Made by a program: the position numbers and the translations under genes. The notes under the pieces were generated by a model that had not been told where the DNA came from, did no database searches, and saw only the letters and a list, made by a program, of their open reading frames with translations. Source: G020354085 sp964482055 (GTDB lineage Bacteria; Pseudomonadota; Gammaproteobacteria; Acidiferrobacterales; Sulfurifustaceae). Taken from it: a stretch of 39,774 bases of DNA. Shown one piece after another: positions 14,593 through 22,242 of the stretch (its first letter is position 1; each line of letters starts with the position of its first letter). The stretch is taken from positions 1 to 39,774 of the forward strand of contig CAYZVX010000016.1 of the NCBI GenBank assembly GCA_964482055.1, in the 5' to 3' direction.

Positions 14593-15156
14593 CTAATAAT
14601 CCGAGGCCAGTCCGACGAACGCGCCATCGTTGGCGCGGATCACGTCGTCACGGCTCGGCTTGGCAGTGAGCGGCGGCTTGCTGAGGCCATCCCTGCCCAT
14701 GCTGTAGAGGTCGTAGTCGGAGTTGATGGGTACGAGGTTGCGGTCCTTGCGCACCTGACCGCGATTCTTGGCGGTGGTGATGTTGAGGTACTGATACGGC
14801 CGCCGCCAGGGGTCGAGCCTGTCCGCCAGCCCGGCCTCGGCCAGCGTTTCCGGAAGGCGCGAGTTGCCAGCCCGGTAGCGTTCGAGAGACGCCTCGATGG
14901 CGCGAATGTCCACTTTGGCCTGGGCGATCCGGGCCTTCTCGATGTACTGCTGGTAGCCGGCGTAGGCGAGCGTGCTGATCAGGCCGAGAATCGCGATGGC
15001 GAGCAGTAGCTCAACCAGGGTGAGCGCGCGCTGGTGCGTGCGATCGCGCAGCTCGCCACGGCAAGCGACCGCCACGAACGCGTGGCTCGCACTGACAAGC
15101 ACCGATGCCGGCGCGCGGCAGCGGTCGTTGGCCGAAGCGGATTCGACTTCGCTCAT
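14593..15156 (-). CDS. orphan GspG-like type II/IV pseudopilin
   Basis: About 187 aa from the ATG at 15156, which has a GAGAG ribosome-binding site close upstream. A prepilin cleavage and assembly motif, RALTLVELLLAIAILGLIS, is followed by the amphipathic helix AYAGYQQYIEKARIAQAKVD and a C-terminal DPWRRPYQYLN, which corresponds to the DPWGxPYxY signature of GspG major pseudopilins. A prepilin peptidase would cut after Ala (in place of the usual Gly). The conserved Glu at +5 of the mature protein is present. The leader from 15156 is about 44 residues, much longer than usual; a GTG at 15075 would shorten it to about 17 but lacks a Shine-Dalgarno. No other secretion or pilus genes lie nearby. 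It is followed without a gap by the GGDEF-EAL gene. Confidence 0.82.
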   Translation of the reverse strand: MSEVESASANDRCRAPASVLVSASHAFVAVACRGELRDRTHQRALTLVELLLAIAILGLISTLAYAGYQQYIEKARIAQAKVDIRAIEASLERYRAGNSRLPETLAEAGLADRLDPWRRPYQYLNITTAKNRGQVRKDRNLVPINSDYDLYSMGRDGLSKPPLTAKPSRDDVIRANDGAFVGLASDY

Positions 15157-15567
15157 ACTCTCTATTAGAGGTGTCCCACGGAGTGCGTGGCGGTAATGCC
15201 TTCGATCCAACCGGCGCCACCCGATCTCGACGACGGCGCAAGACATGCGAAACCATGAACGCTGCGCAACCCCGGTTGCGCGCCCAGTGAGAAGACCGTC
15301 AAGCCAGAGGGCCTTGTCCTTGTTGTTGGCGGGTCAACGGTACGCGTGGCGCATCTGGACATTCTGGGGCCGCCACCACCGTCGGCGTTTTACCGCTGTT
15401 TGAACTCTTGGGCTTAAAGTCTAGGGGAACATCTGCATTGCTCAACTCTTGAGCACGTGGCGCCAAAATCCTGACGCCACCGCAACGGCGGCACGAACGA
15501 TTGGCAACGGCGGAGGAGCCGTCAACCCAGCGGAGTTCCGCCGGTGGGGCCCGGCGGCGGGCGAATG
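15157..15567. other. 411-bp intergenic region between ppc and the pseudopilin gene
   Basis: No open frame here looks coding; a 65-codon minus-strand frame has no homology that I recognise and no ribosome-binding site. The centre (15390-15470) is noticeably richer in A/T than the surroundings. It holds a direct repeat AACTCTTGGGC / AACTCTTGAGC (starting at 15403 and 15444) and a 7-bp perfect inverted repeat at 15439-15455. A second inverted repeat, GTGGCG...CGCCAC, lies around 15458-15482. No U tract follows either hairpin on the minus strand, so neither is a standard terminator for ppc. A small RNA or regulatory region is possible but unproven. Confidence 0.5.
15439..15455. repeat. perfect 7-bp inverted repeat (TGCTCAA-CTC-TTGAGCA)
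   Basis: A perfect 7-bp stem with a 3-base loop located 113 bp past the ppc stop on the minus strand. It could form a hairpin in the ppc 3' region or be a protein-binding palindrome. No run of T follows on either strand. It overlaps the second copy of the AACTCTTG direct repeat. Confidence 0.5.
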
Positions 15568-18408
15568 CTAGCCGGTGTTGCGCATGCCGGCGGCGATGGC
15601 GTTGATGGTGCGCAGCAGCGGATCGAGCCAGGGCGAGGGCGCCTCCTCGCTGCCCGGGGCGGCCCGGTAGCGCTTGAGCATCGCGATCTGGATGTGGTTG
15701 AGCGGATCGAGATACGGATTGCGCCGCGCCAGCGACAGCGCCAGCACGGGATTCTCCTCGATCAGGTGCCTGGCGGCGGCGGTGGCGAGCACCTCGCGCA
15801 CCGTGCGATCGAATTCGGCGTGAATCATGCCGAACACCCGGTCGCGCACGGCCGGGTCGCTCACGAGCGCCGCGTATTCGCGCGCGATGTCCATGTCGGC
15901 CTTGAACAGCGTCATCTGCACGTTCGACAACAGCGAGCGGAAGAACGGCCAGTCGCGGTACATGGCCTGCAACTGCGCAAGCCGCGATGCGTCCGCGTTG
16001 TGCCAGGCGCTCAGGGCCGCCCCCATGCCGTACCAGGCCGGCAGGGTGTGGCGCGACTGCGCCCAGCCGAATACCCACGGGATCGCGCGCACCGACTGCT
16101 TGGAGCGGTCGGCCCTGGCGCGGTGCGTGGGGCGCGATCCGATGTTGAGCAGCGCGATCTCGTTGACCGGCGTGGCCTCGTAGAAGTAGTCCATGAAACC
16201 CGGCGTGCGATCCGTGAGCGCACGGTAGCTGTTCTCGGAGACGCGCGCGAGCTCCTCGGCGATCGCCACATACGCCGGGTTGTCGCGCGCGACCGGCCGG
16301 ATCAGCCCGAGGCTTGCCTTCATCAGGCCGGTGGCGCCCATGCCCAGCTCATAGGCCGCGGTCTCCGCGTTGCTGTACTTGTACGACAGGACCTCGCCCT
16401 GCTCGGTGAACTTGATCTCGCCGTGCACGGTGCCGGGCGGCTGCGCCAGGATCGCCTCGTGCGTCGGTCCGCCGCCGCGGCCGATGGTGCCGCCGCGGCC
16501 GTGGAACAGGCGGCACCCGACGCCGCGCGCCTCGGTGAGCGCGATGACGCGCTTCTGCGCCTGATAAAGGCTCCAGCTCGAGGCGAGCACGCCGCCATCC
16601 TTGGCCGAGTCCGAATAGCCGAGCATGACCTCCTGCACGTTGCCGGAGGCGCGCAGCAACGTCATGTAGATTGGCTCCTCGAGCAGCCGGCCGAGCACCG
16701 CCTCGATGCGCGCCAGATCGTCGATGGTCTCGAACAAGGGGCTTGCGCGCAGCGCGCAGCGCCAGCCGTCGGCCTCGGGCGCCGCCAGGCCGGCGAGGCG
16801 CGCGAGCAGCATGACCTCGAGCACGTGCGAGGCGTGGTGGGTCATGGAGATGACGTACGCGCCGAAGGCCTCCGTGCCCACCTCGCGGCTCAGGCGCGCC
16901 ATCAGCTGGAACAGCGCGACGGTCTCGCGGGCGCGCGGTGTGAGCCGCGCCAGGTGAAAGCCGAGCGGCCCGGTGGTCGAGATCAGGGCGGCAAGGCGCT
17001 TGAGCCGCGCCTCCTCGTCGAGCGCGCCGTAGTCCTCGCCCCATTGCGCGAGAATCTCGGCCACGGTCGCTGTGTGCACCGACGCCTCCTGGCGCACGTC
17101 GAGGCTCACCAGGTGGAAACCGAAGGTTTCGGCCAGGCGGATCAGGTCCTTGAGCTCGCGATCGGCGATGCGTCCGTCGCCGTGGCCAATGAGCGAGTCA
17201 CGGATGAGATAGAGATCGTCGAGGAAGTCCCGGGCCGAGGCATACGCCGCCTCCCGAACCTCGGGGGCCACGACCGTGCGTCCGCGCTGGATCGCCTCGA
17301 GGGTCTGCTCGAGGCGATAGCGCATGATGAGGAGCTTGCGGCGGTACGGTTCAAAGCTGAACTGGCCGGGCCGGTCGGCGGAGAGCTTGGTCGCCAGCCG
17401 CTCGTCAGCGCGCAGCGCGTTGAGGAACGCATCGGACGGCCGCGCCATGCCGACCGCGTAGGTGAGGATGCGCCCGAGCTCGCGGACGCGCTCGATGTAG
17501 GCGGCGAGCGCCTCGGCGGCGTACAGCCGCACCGCCTGCTCAGTGGTGTCGGGCGTGACGAACGGATTGCCGTCACGGTCGCCGCCGATCCAGGACCCGA
17601 AGCGGATGAAGCTCGGCACCTGCAGGCGCGTCTCACCGCGCATGTCGGTGCCGTAGATGCGGCGTGCCGCCTTTTCGAGAAACCGGTAGGTTGTGGGCAC
17701 GGCCTGGAACAGGCTCTCGCGGAAGTAGTAGAGGCCGTTGCGGATCTCGGTGCGCACATCGGGCCGGCTCGGGCGCATCTCCTCGGTTTTCCACAGGATC
17801 TGGATCTCACCCTCGAGCTGTCCGAGCAGCTCGCTGCGCTCCTCGTCGTTGAGGCGGGTATCCTCCAGGCGGTCGCCGAGCACGAAGATGCGGCGCATGT
17901 TCTGCATGATCGTGCGCCGCTTGGCTTCGGTCGGGTGCGCGGTGAGCACCGGCATGTAACGCAGGCGGTCGAGCAGGGCTTGCAGCTCGGCGGCCGTGAC
18001 GCCCTGATCCTTGAACCAGCGCAGCGTCTCGTCGAACGACCCGCGCCACAGCGATCCGCCGCAGCGCACCAGGCGGCGGCGCTCGCGGTGGTGGTGCACT
18101 TCCTCGGCGAGGTTCATCAGGCTGAAGAAGATGCTGAACGCGCGCACCACGTGGGTCAGCATTTCCGGGTCGAGCTTGCCGATCGTGCGCATGAGCCGCG
18201 CATGGCGTTTCGGGTCTTCCTTGCCGTGCAGCGCGAGGAATCCCTTGCGCAAGGTTTCAACCGCCCGGTAGACGCGGCCGCCGGCCTGCGCGTGCAGCAC
18301 GGTGCCGAGCAGCCGGCCGTACAGCCGCACGCGGCGACGCAGCTCGCGGTCATCGGGCACGGTTTGCGGCGCGGCTTGGGGTTTGAGGAGGCGAACGGCT
18401 TTCTGCAT
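15568..18408 (-). CDS. ppc: phosphoenolpyruvate carboxylase
   Basis: 946 aa from the ATG at 18408 (MQKAVRLLKPQ). It catalyses PEP + bicarbonate to oxaloacetate + phosphate, the anaplerotic feed of the TCA cycle, in the cytoplasm. Hallmarks are visible in order: VLTAHPTEAKRRT with the catalytic His, GSWIGGDRDGNPFVT, MLGYSDSAKDGG, FHGRGGTIGRGGGP, the late FGWAQSRHTLPAWYG and the invariant C-terminal GMRNTG. The reading frame stays open well upstream of 18408, but that part is antisense-type shadow of the gltL gene and not homologous. It follows gltL on the same strand after 65 bp, so it may be read with the transporter, though an AT-rich CATAAT in the spacer could give its own promoter. Length is slightly greater than the E. 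coli enzyme (883 aa). Confidence 0.97.
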   Translation of the reverse strand: MQKAVRLLKPQAAPQTVPDDRELRRRVRLYGRLLGTVLHAQAGGRVYRAVETLRKGFLALHGKEDPKRHARLMRTIGKLDPEMLTHVVRAFSIFFSLMNLAEEVHHHRERRRLVRCGGSLWRGSFDETLRWFKDQGVTAAELQALLDRLRYMPVLTAHPTEAKRRTIMQNMRRIFVLGDRLEDTRLNDEERSELLGQLEGEIQILWKTEEMRPSRPDVRTEIRNGLYYFRESLFQAVPTTYRFLEKAARRIYGTDMRGETRLQVPSFIRFGSWIGGDRDGNPFVTPDTTEQAVRLYAAEALAAYIERVRELGRILTYAVGMARPSDAFLNALRADERLATKLSADRPGQFSFEPYRRKLLIMRYRLEQTLEAIQRGRTVVAPEVREAAYASARDFLDDLYLIRDSLIGHGDGRIADRELKDLIRLAETFGFHLVSLDVRQEASVHTATVAEILAQWGEDYGALDEEARLKRLAALISTTGPLGFHLARLTPRARETVALFQLMARLSREVGTEAFGAYVISMTHHASHVLEVMLLARLAGLAAPEADGWRCALRASPLFETIDDLARIEAVLGRLLEEPIYMTLLRASGNVQEVMLGYSDSAKDGGVLASSWSLYQAQKRVIALTEARGVGCRLFHGRGGTIGRGGGPTHEAILAQPPGTVHGEIKFTEQGEVLSYKYSNAETAAYELGMGATGLMKASLGLIRPVARDNPAYVAIAEELARVSENSYRALTDRTPGFMDYFYEATPVNEIALLNIGSRPTHRARADRSKQSVRAIPWVFGWAQSRHTLPAWYGMGAALSAWHNADASRLAQLQAMYRDWPFFRSLLSNVQMTLFKADMDIAREYAALVSDPAVRDRVFGMIHAEFDRTVREVLATAAARHLIEENPVLALSLARRNPYLDPLNHIQIAMLKRYRAAPGSEEAPSPWLDPLLRTINAIAAGMRNTG

Positions 18409-18436
18409 GGCGCGGGTGTCGGCGGGACAGCAGATT

Positions 18437-18442
18437 ATTATG
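18437..18442 (-). promoter_or_regulatory. candidate -10 element (CATAAT) between gltL and ppc
   Basis: The only A/T-rich spot in the 65-bp spacer reads GGCATAATAATCTG on the minus strand. CATAAT fits the -10 consensus at 5 of 6 positions and would start a transcript about 20 nt before the ppc ATG. There is no clear -35, so this is weak evidence for a separate ppc promoter. Confidence 0.25.
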
Positions 18443-18473
18443 CCACGACTCGTGCGCCGATCGCGCGGCTGGC

Positions 18474-19202
18474 TCAGTGGTGCAGGATTTTGGAGAGGAA
18501 CTGTTGGGCGCGCTCGCTGCGCGGGCTGCCGAAGAACTCGTCCTTCGCCCGGTCCTCGACGATGCGGCCCTCGTCCATGAAGATCACCCGGTCGGCCACC
18601 TGGCGGGCAAAGCCCATCTCGTGGGTGACCACCATCATGGTCATGCCCTCGTCGGCGAGCGCGACCATCACGTCGAGCACCTCGTTGATCATCTCCGGGT
18701 CGAGCGCCGAGGTCGGCTCGTCGAACAGCATGGCGATCGGGTCCATGGCGAGCGCCCGGGCGATGGCAACGCGTTGCTGCTGGCCGCCTGAGAGCTGTCC
18801 CGGGTGCTTCGGCGCCTGGGCCTCGAGGCCGACACGTTTGAGCAGCGCCGCCGAGCGCTCGCTCGCCTGCGCCTTGTCGCGCCCGAGAACCTTCATCTGC
18901 GCCAGGTTCAGGTTGTCGAGCACCGTCATGTGCGAAAACAGCTCGAAGTTCTGAAACACCATGCCGATGCGCGCGCGCAGCTTCGGCAGATCGGTCTTGG
19001 GGTCGCCGACCGACACGCCGTTGACCAGAATCTCGCCCTGCTGGAACGGCTCGAGCGCATTGACGCACTTGATGAGGGTGCTCTTGCCGGAGCCGGACGG
19101 ACCGCACACCACCACGACCTCGCCCTGGGCGACGCGCGTGCTGCAGTCCTTGAGCACTTGAAAATCGCCGTACCACTTGCTGACGTTGCGGATCTCGATC
19201 AT
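18474..19202 (-). CDS. gltL: polar amino-acid ABC transporter ATP-binding protein (GltL/GlnQ type)
   Basis: 242 aa, as expected for GltL (E. coli 241 aa). Start is ATG 19202 (MIEIRNVSKWYG), overlapping the stop of the upstream permease gene as ATGA. It has Walker A GPSGSGKSTLIKC, Q-loop MVFQNFELFSHMTVLDNL, signature LSGGQQQRVAIARALAMDP, Walker B MLFDEPTSALDPEM and the switch His in MVVTHEMGFA. It hydrolyses ATP on the cytoplasmic side to drive the two permeases encoded upstream. Family members import glutamate/aspartate, glutamine or arginine. The similarity of the operon partners to GltI/J/K favours acidic amino acids. Confidence 0.94.
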   Translation of the reverse strand: MIEIRNVSKWYGDFQVLKDCSTRVAQGEVVVVCGPSGSGKSTLIKCVNALEPFQQGEILVNGVSVGDPKTDLPKLRARIGMVFQNFELFSHMTVLDNLNLAQMKVLGRDKAQASERSAALLKRVGLEAQAPKHPGQLSGGQQQRVAIARALAMDPIAMLFDEPTSALDPEMINEVLDVMVALADEGMTMMVVTHEMGFARQVADRVIFMDEGRIVEDRAKDEFFGSPRSERAQQFLSKILHH

Positions 19203-19870
19203 ACGGCGAGCCGGCGCTGCAGGCGGCGCACGAGCCGCGAGGCCGCCAGGCACATGACAAAGTAGACCGCCGCCACGAACAGGTAGAGCTCCACCAGCCG
19301 GCCGTCGCGCTGGCCGATCTTGGCGGCCACACCGAGGAAGTCGCTCAGGCCGATGACGTAGACGAGCGAGATGTCCTGGAACAGGATGATGCTCTGGGTG
19401 AGCAGCAGCGGCGCCATGTTGCGAAACGCCTGCGGCAGGATCACGTGGCGCATCGCCTGGGCATAGCTCATGCCGAGCGCGTAGGCCGCAGCGGCCTGGC
19501 CGCGCGGGATGCCCTGGATGCCGGCGCGGATGATCTCGCAGTAAAACGCAGCCTCGAACAGGGTAAAGGCGATCAGGGCGGAGTACAACGGCCCGACCAC
19601 CGGACTGTCGGTGATGCCGTGCAGCATGAGCGGCACCAGGAAGTAGAACCAGAAGATCACCAGCACCAGGGGCACGGAGCGGAAGAAGTTCACGTAGGCG
19701 CCGGCCACGGCCGACAGCAGCCGCAGCCGCGACAGGCGCATGAGCGCGAGCAGCGTGCCGAACACGATGCCGCCGGCCAGCGCCGTTACCAGCAACCGCA
19801 GCGACACCAGCATGCCGCTCGCCAGCAACGGCAGGCCCTTGGCGACCGCGCTCCAGTCGAAGTCGTACAT
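19199..19870 (-). CDS. gltK: amino-acid ABC transporter permease (GltK type)
   Basis: 223 aa inner-membrane permease of the His/Glu/Gln/Arg family (E. coli GltK 224 aa). The ATG at 19870 shares its first base with the stop of the preceding permease gene (TGATG), and its own stop overlaps the gltL start, so three genes are translationally coupled. Several membrane spans are visible. The family EAA loop is at EIIRAGIQGIPRGQAAAAYA..LPQAFRNMAPLL (about residues 118-160), which contacts the ATPase. It pairs with the other permease (19870-20613) to form the channel. Confidence 0.93.
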   Translation of the reverse strand: MYDFDWSAVAKGLPLLASGMLVSLRLLVTALAGGIVFGTLLALMRLSRLRLLSAVAGAYVNFFRSVPLVLVIFWFYFLVPLMLHGITDSPVVGPLYSALIAFTLFEAAFYCEIIRAGIQGIPRGQAAAAYALGMSYAQAMRHVILPQAFRNMAPLLLTQSIILFQDISLVYVIGLSDFLGVAAKIGQRDGRLVELYLFVAAVYFVMCLAASRLVRRLQRRLAV

Positions 19871-20613
19871 CAGCGCTCGCTCCCGAGGTAGCCTGGCACG
19901 CGCACCTTGCGCTCCAGCCAGCGCATGAGGGTCACGACGGTGAGCGTGATCGTGAGGTACAGGACGGTGACCGCCGTGAACGCCTCGAAGGTCTGGGCGG
20001 TGTACTCGGAGATCTGTTGGCCGGTCTTGGTGAGCTCGAACAGCCCGATGGTGAGAGCCACCGAGGAGTTCTTGAACACGTTCAGGAACTCGGAGGTGAG
20101 CGGCGGCAGGACGATGCGCAACGCCATCGGCAGCAGCACGTGCCGGTAGGTCTGCGGCAGCGTCAGCCCGAGCGCGAGCCCCGCCGCACCCTGGCCGCGT
20201 GCGAGCGACTGGATGCCGGCGCGCACCTGCTCGGTGATGCGCGCGCTCGTAAAGAAGCCGAGACAGATGAATGCCGTGAGGAACTGTCCGAGCGTGGGGT
20301 CGAGCCGCTTGATCCACAGCCCGGCGGCGCGGGGCAGCAGCTCGGGGAGTACGTAGAACCACAGGAACAGCTGCACCAGCAGCGGAATGTTGCGGAAGAA
20401 CTCGACATAGGCGGAGGCGAGCCGCGCCAGCGGTGTGCTCGGCACCGTGCGCAACACGCCCATGACGACGCCGAGCGCGAGCGCCATAGTCCAGGCTGAC
20501 AGCGACACGAGCGCCGTCCACAACAGCCCCGACAACAGCCAGTCGAGATAGGTGGCGTCCCGGGTCGGGACGTCCTGCAAGAAGATCAGCCAGTTCCAGT
20601 GGTAGCCCTGCAT
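19870..20613 (-). CDS. gltJ: amino-acid ABC transporter permease (GltJ type)
   Basis: 247 aa from ATG 20613 (MQGYHWNWLIFLQ), close to E. coli GltJ (246 aa); an upstream in-frame ATG at 20658 would extend into the intercistronic hairpin and is unlikely. The N-terminal part YHWNWLIFL before the first span is typical of GltJ. The EAA loop reads EQVRAGIQSLARGQGAAGLA..LPMALRIVLPPL. The stop overlaps the start of gltK by one base. It forms a heterodimeric permease with GltK in the inner membrane. A stem-loop separates it from the binding-protein gene upstream. Confidence 0.93.
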   Translation of the reverse strand: MQGYHWNWLIFLQDVPTRDATYLDWLLSGLLWTALVSLSAWTMALALGVVMGVLRTVPSTPLARLASAYVEFFRNIPLLVQLFLWFYVLPELLPRAAGLWIKRLDPTLGQFLTAFICLGFFTSARITEQVRAGIQSLARGQGAAGLALGLTLPQTYRHVLLPMALRIVLPPLTSEFLNVFKNSSVALTIGLFELTKTGQQISEYTAQTFEAFTAVTVLYLTITLTVVTLMRWLERKVRVPGYLGSER

Positions 20614-20632
20614 CGCGCGGGTGACAGAGCAA

Positions 20633-20650
20633 AGGGGTCTTGCGACCCCT
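20633..20650 (-). promoter_or_regulatory. intercistronic stem-loop between gltI and gltJ
   Basis: On the minus strand AGGGGTC-GCAA-GACCCCT forms a perfect 7-bp stem closed by a GNRA-type GCAA tetraloop, followed by TTTGCTC. It lies 17 bases past the gltI stop and 19 bases before the gltJ start. Such hairpins behind binding-protein genes commonly protect the upstream mRNA from 3' decay and partly terminate transcription, giving more binding protein than permease. The short T stretch makes it a weak terminator at best. Confidence 0.6.
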
Positions 20651-20667
20651 CTCGTCATGCGGCCGTG

Positions 20668-21591
20668 CTATTCGGCCGGCCTGTCGTTCGGATTCTTGAA
20701 GACCGCGGCGAGCTCTGCGCTCATCGGGAAGTTCATATTGACGCCGCGGGGCGGGATCGGCTTCATGAACCACTTGTCGTAGATTCTGTTGATCTCGCCG
20801 CTTTTCATGATGCCGGCCAGCGTGTCGTCCACCAGCTTCTTGAACGGCGGGTCGTTCTTGCGCAGCATGCAGCCATAGGCCTCGAAGGACTGCGGTTTGC
20901 CGACCACCACGTAATCATCCGGCTTCTTCGACTTGGCGATCTCGCCGTACAGCAGCACGTCATCCATCATGAATGCGATGGCGCGGTCGCTCTCCACCAT
21001 CAGGAACGATTCGCCGTGATCCTTGGCGCTCACGATCTTCATGCCGAGTTTCTGCTCGATATTGATCTTGTTGATGAGGCGTTCGGAGGTCGTGCCCTGC
21101 GTGGTCACCACCGTCTTGCCCTTGAGGTCGGAGAAGTCCTTGACGCCGGACGTCTTCTTGGTCAGCAGCCGCGTGCCGATGAGGAAGATGGTGTTGGAGA
21201 ATGCCACCTGCTGCTGGCGCTCGTAGTTGTTGGTGGTCGACCCGCACTCGAGATCGACGGTGCCGTTGACCACCAGCGGGATGCGCGTGCCCGAGGTGAC
21301 CGGGTTGAGGCTGACCTTCAGATTGGGCGCGTTGATCTCCTTCTTGACGGCCTCGACGATCCTTAGCGCGAGCTCGTGCGAGTAGCCGACCACCTGTTGC
21401 TTGTCGTCATAATAGGAAAACGGCACCGAGGACTCGCGGTGGCCGAGCGCGATGGTGTTGCGGTCCTTGATCTTTTTGAGCGTGCCGGTGAGCTCGGCGG
21501 CGTGGGCCGAGCCGGCGGCGAGCGTCGCGATGAGCGCGCCCGCGATGACGAAAAGTAGCTTGTGTATGTTGTTCTCCATGTGGTGGTTCAT
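20668..21591 (-). CDS. gltI: periplasmic glutamate/aspartate-binding protein (GltI type)
   Basis: 307 aa from ATG 21591; an in-frame ATG at 21579 (303 aa) is equally possible since neither has a clear Shine-Dalgarno. A signal peptide (KLLFVIAGALIATLAAGSAHA) is cleaved before AELTGTLKKI. The mature protein is a family 3 solute-binding protein: DRNTIALGHRESSVPFSYYD, the ligand-binding DLECGSTTNNYERQ, KGKTVVTTQGTTSERL and AFMMDDVLLYGEIAKSK. These match the GltI subfamily (E. coli 302 aa) specific for glutamate and aspartate. First gene of the gltIJKL set; the permeases and ATPase follow downstream after the stem-loop. Confidence 0.94.
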   Translation of the reverse strand: MNHHMENNIHKLLFVIAGALIATLAAGSAHAAELTGTLKKIKDRNTIALGHRESSVPFSYYDDKQQVVGYSHELALRIVEAVKKEINAPNLKVSLNPVTSGTRIPLVVNGTVDLECGSTTNNYERQQQVAFSNTIFLIGTRLLTKKTSGVKDFSDLKGKTVVTTQGTTSERLINKINIEQKLGMKIVSAKDHGESFLMVESDRAIAFMMDDVLLYGEIAKSKKPDDYVVVGKPQSFEAYGCMLRKNDPPFKKLVDDTLAGIMKSGEINRIYDKWFMKPIPPRGVNMNFPMSAELAAVFKNPNDRPAE

Positions 21592-21622
21592 GGGTGTACC
21601 GGCGAATGGCGACGGCACGACA

Positions 21623-21651
21623 ATCGTCCGGCAGCGGCGCGCGCGAGTCAA
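21623..21651 (-). promoter_or_regulatory. possible gltI promoter
   Basis: On the minus strand TTGACT (21651-21646, 5 of 6 to -35) is followed after 17 bases by GACGAT (21628-21623, 3 of 6 to -10). A start near 21616 would leave a leader of about 25 nt. The -10 is poor, so the call is tentative. Confidence 0.28.
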
Positions 21652-21665
21652 CACGGGAAATCCCC

Positions 21666-21690
21666 GGCGGTGCACTGTTGCAGTGCCGCC
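21666..21690 (-). repeat. stem-loop just downstream of the DUF3775 gene
   Basis: GCACTG-CAA-CAGTGC forms a perfect 6-bp stem, extended by GGCG/CGCC across a 2-base bulge, four bases after the stop of the DUF3775 gene on the minus strand. No U tract follows, so it may be a 3'-end-protecting structure or a factor-dependent terminator separating that gene from gltI. Confidence 0.45.
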
Positions 21691-21693
21691 CGA

Positions 21694-22077
21694 CTAATCG
21701 CAGGAATAACCGAGCTGCGCCAGGCCCTCTTCGAGGTAGTCGGCCACGAGTGGCGTGGCGATGAGGTACTCGGCGGTGTGCGGGGTCCACGAATCGCGTG
21801 CCTGGGCGAGGGCCTCCTGCCACTCGCCGGCGTCGTAGTCGCCGCGCCCGAGCCACATGAGCGCCACCAGGCTCACCTGCTGGTCGGGCTCGAGATCGTC
21901 GATCGCGGCCTTGAGCTCGGCGAAGCTCGGGTCATCGGCGTGGTCGGCCAGCACGGCGAGCGCCGAGCTGTCGCCCGGACCGGTCGGCTCCTCCGGGATC
22001 ACGACCTCCTCCTTGGCGTGGAACTGCGCGGCCTTGCGGATGATCCAGCACACGGTTTCGGGGTTGAGGTCAAGCAT
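21694..22077 (-). CDS. DUF3775 domain protein
   Basis: 127 aa from ATG 22077, preceded by a good Shine-Dalgarno (GAGG, five bases away). The N-terminal MLDLNPETVCWIIRKAAQFHAKE and the middle LVALMWLGRGDYDAGEWQEAL, ending in YLIATPLVADYLEEGLAQLG, fit the DUF3775 family of small acidic, soluble, helical proteins. No function is known to me. It is strongly acidic, with no signal peptide or membrane segment. It is divergent from pyruvate kinase and upstream of gltI on the same strand. Confidence 0.8.
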   Translation of the reverse strand: MLDLNPETVCWIIRKAAQFHAKEEVVIPEEPTGPGDSSALAVLADHADDPSFAELKAAIDDLEPDQQVSLVALMWLGRGDYDAGEWQEALAQARDSWTPHTAEYLIATPLVADYLEEGLAQLGYSCD

Positions 22078-22124
22078 GGCATCCTCGCTTTGCCGATAGG
22101 TTAGGCACGCGGACCGGCCGCAAT

Positions 22125-22142
22125 CCTTGACATCCATCAAGG
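22125..22142. promoter_or_regulatory. inverted repeat CCTTGA-CATCCA-TCAAGG in the divergent spacer
   Basis: A perfect 6-bp dyad with a 6-base centre lies midway between the DUF3775 gene (-) and pyk (+). It contains a consensus -35 hexamer TTGACA (22127-22132, plus strand), although the best -10-like matches downstream (TGAATT at 18-base spacing, TATGCT further on) are weak. It could be an operator shared by both genes. Confidence 0.35.
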
Positions 22143-22242
22143 CCGTCGCGTGAATTGCCGGTTGGCTATGCTTCGAGCAGACGCCGGCGCATGGCGCAAG
22201 CGCTGCGGCGCGGCAGGGCTTGCTAACGACAGTGAGGCAGGC

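Noticed and set aside
15165..15362. 65-codon minus-strand frame in the ppc-pseudopilin spacer
   Set aside because: No ribosome-binding site, no recognisable family and unusual composition for this genome.
15544..18954. Very long plus-strand open frame of over 1,100 codons
   Set aside because: It is antisense to ppc and gltL, whose minus-strand products carry full family motifs. Long antisense frames are expected in GC-rich coding DNA.
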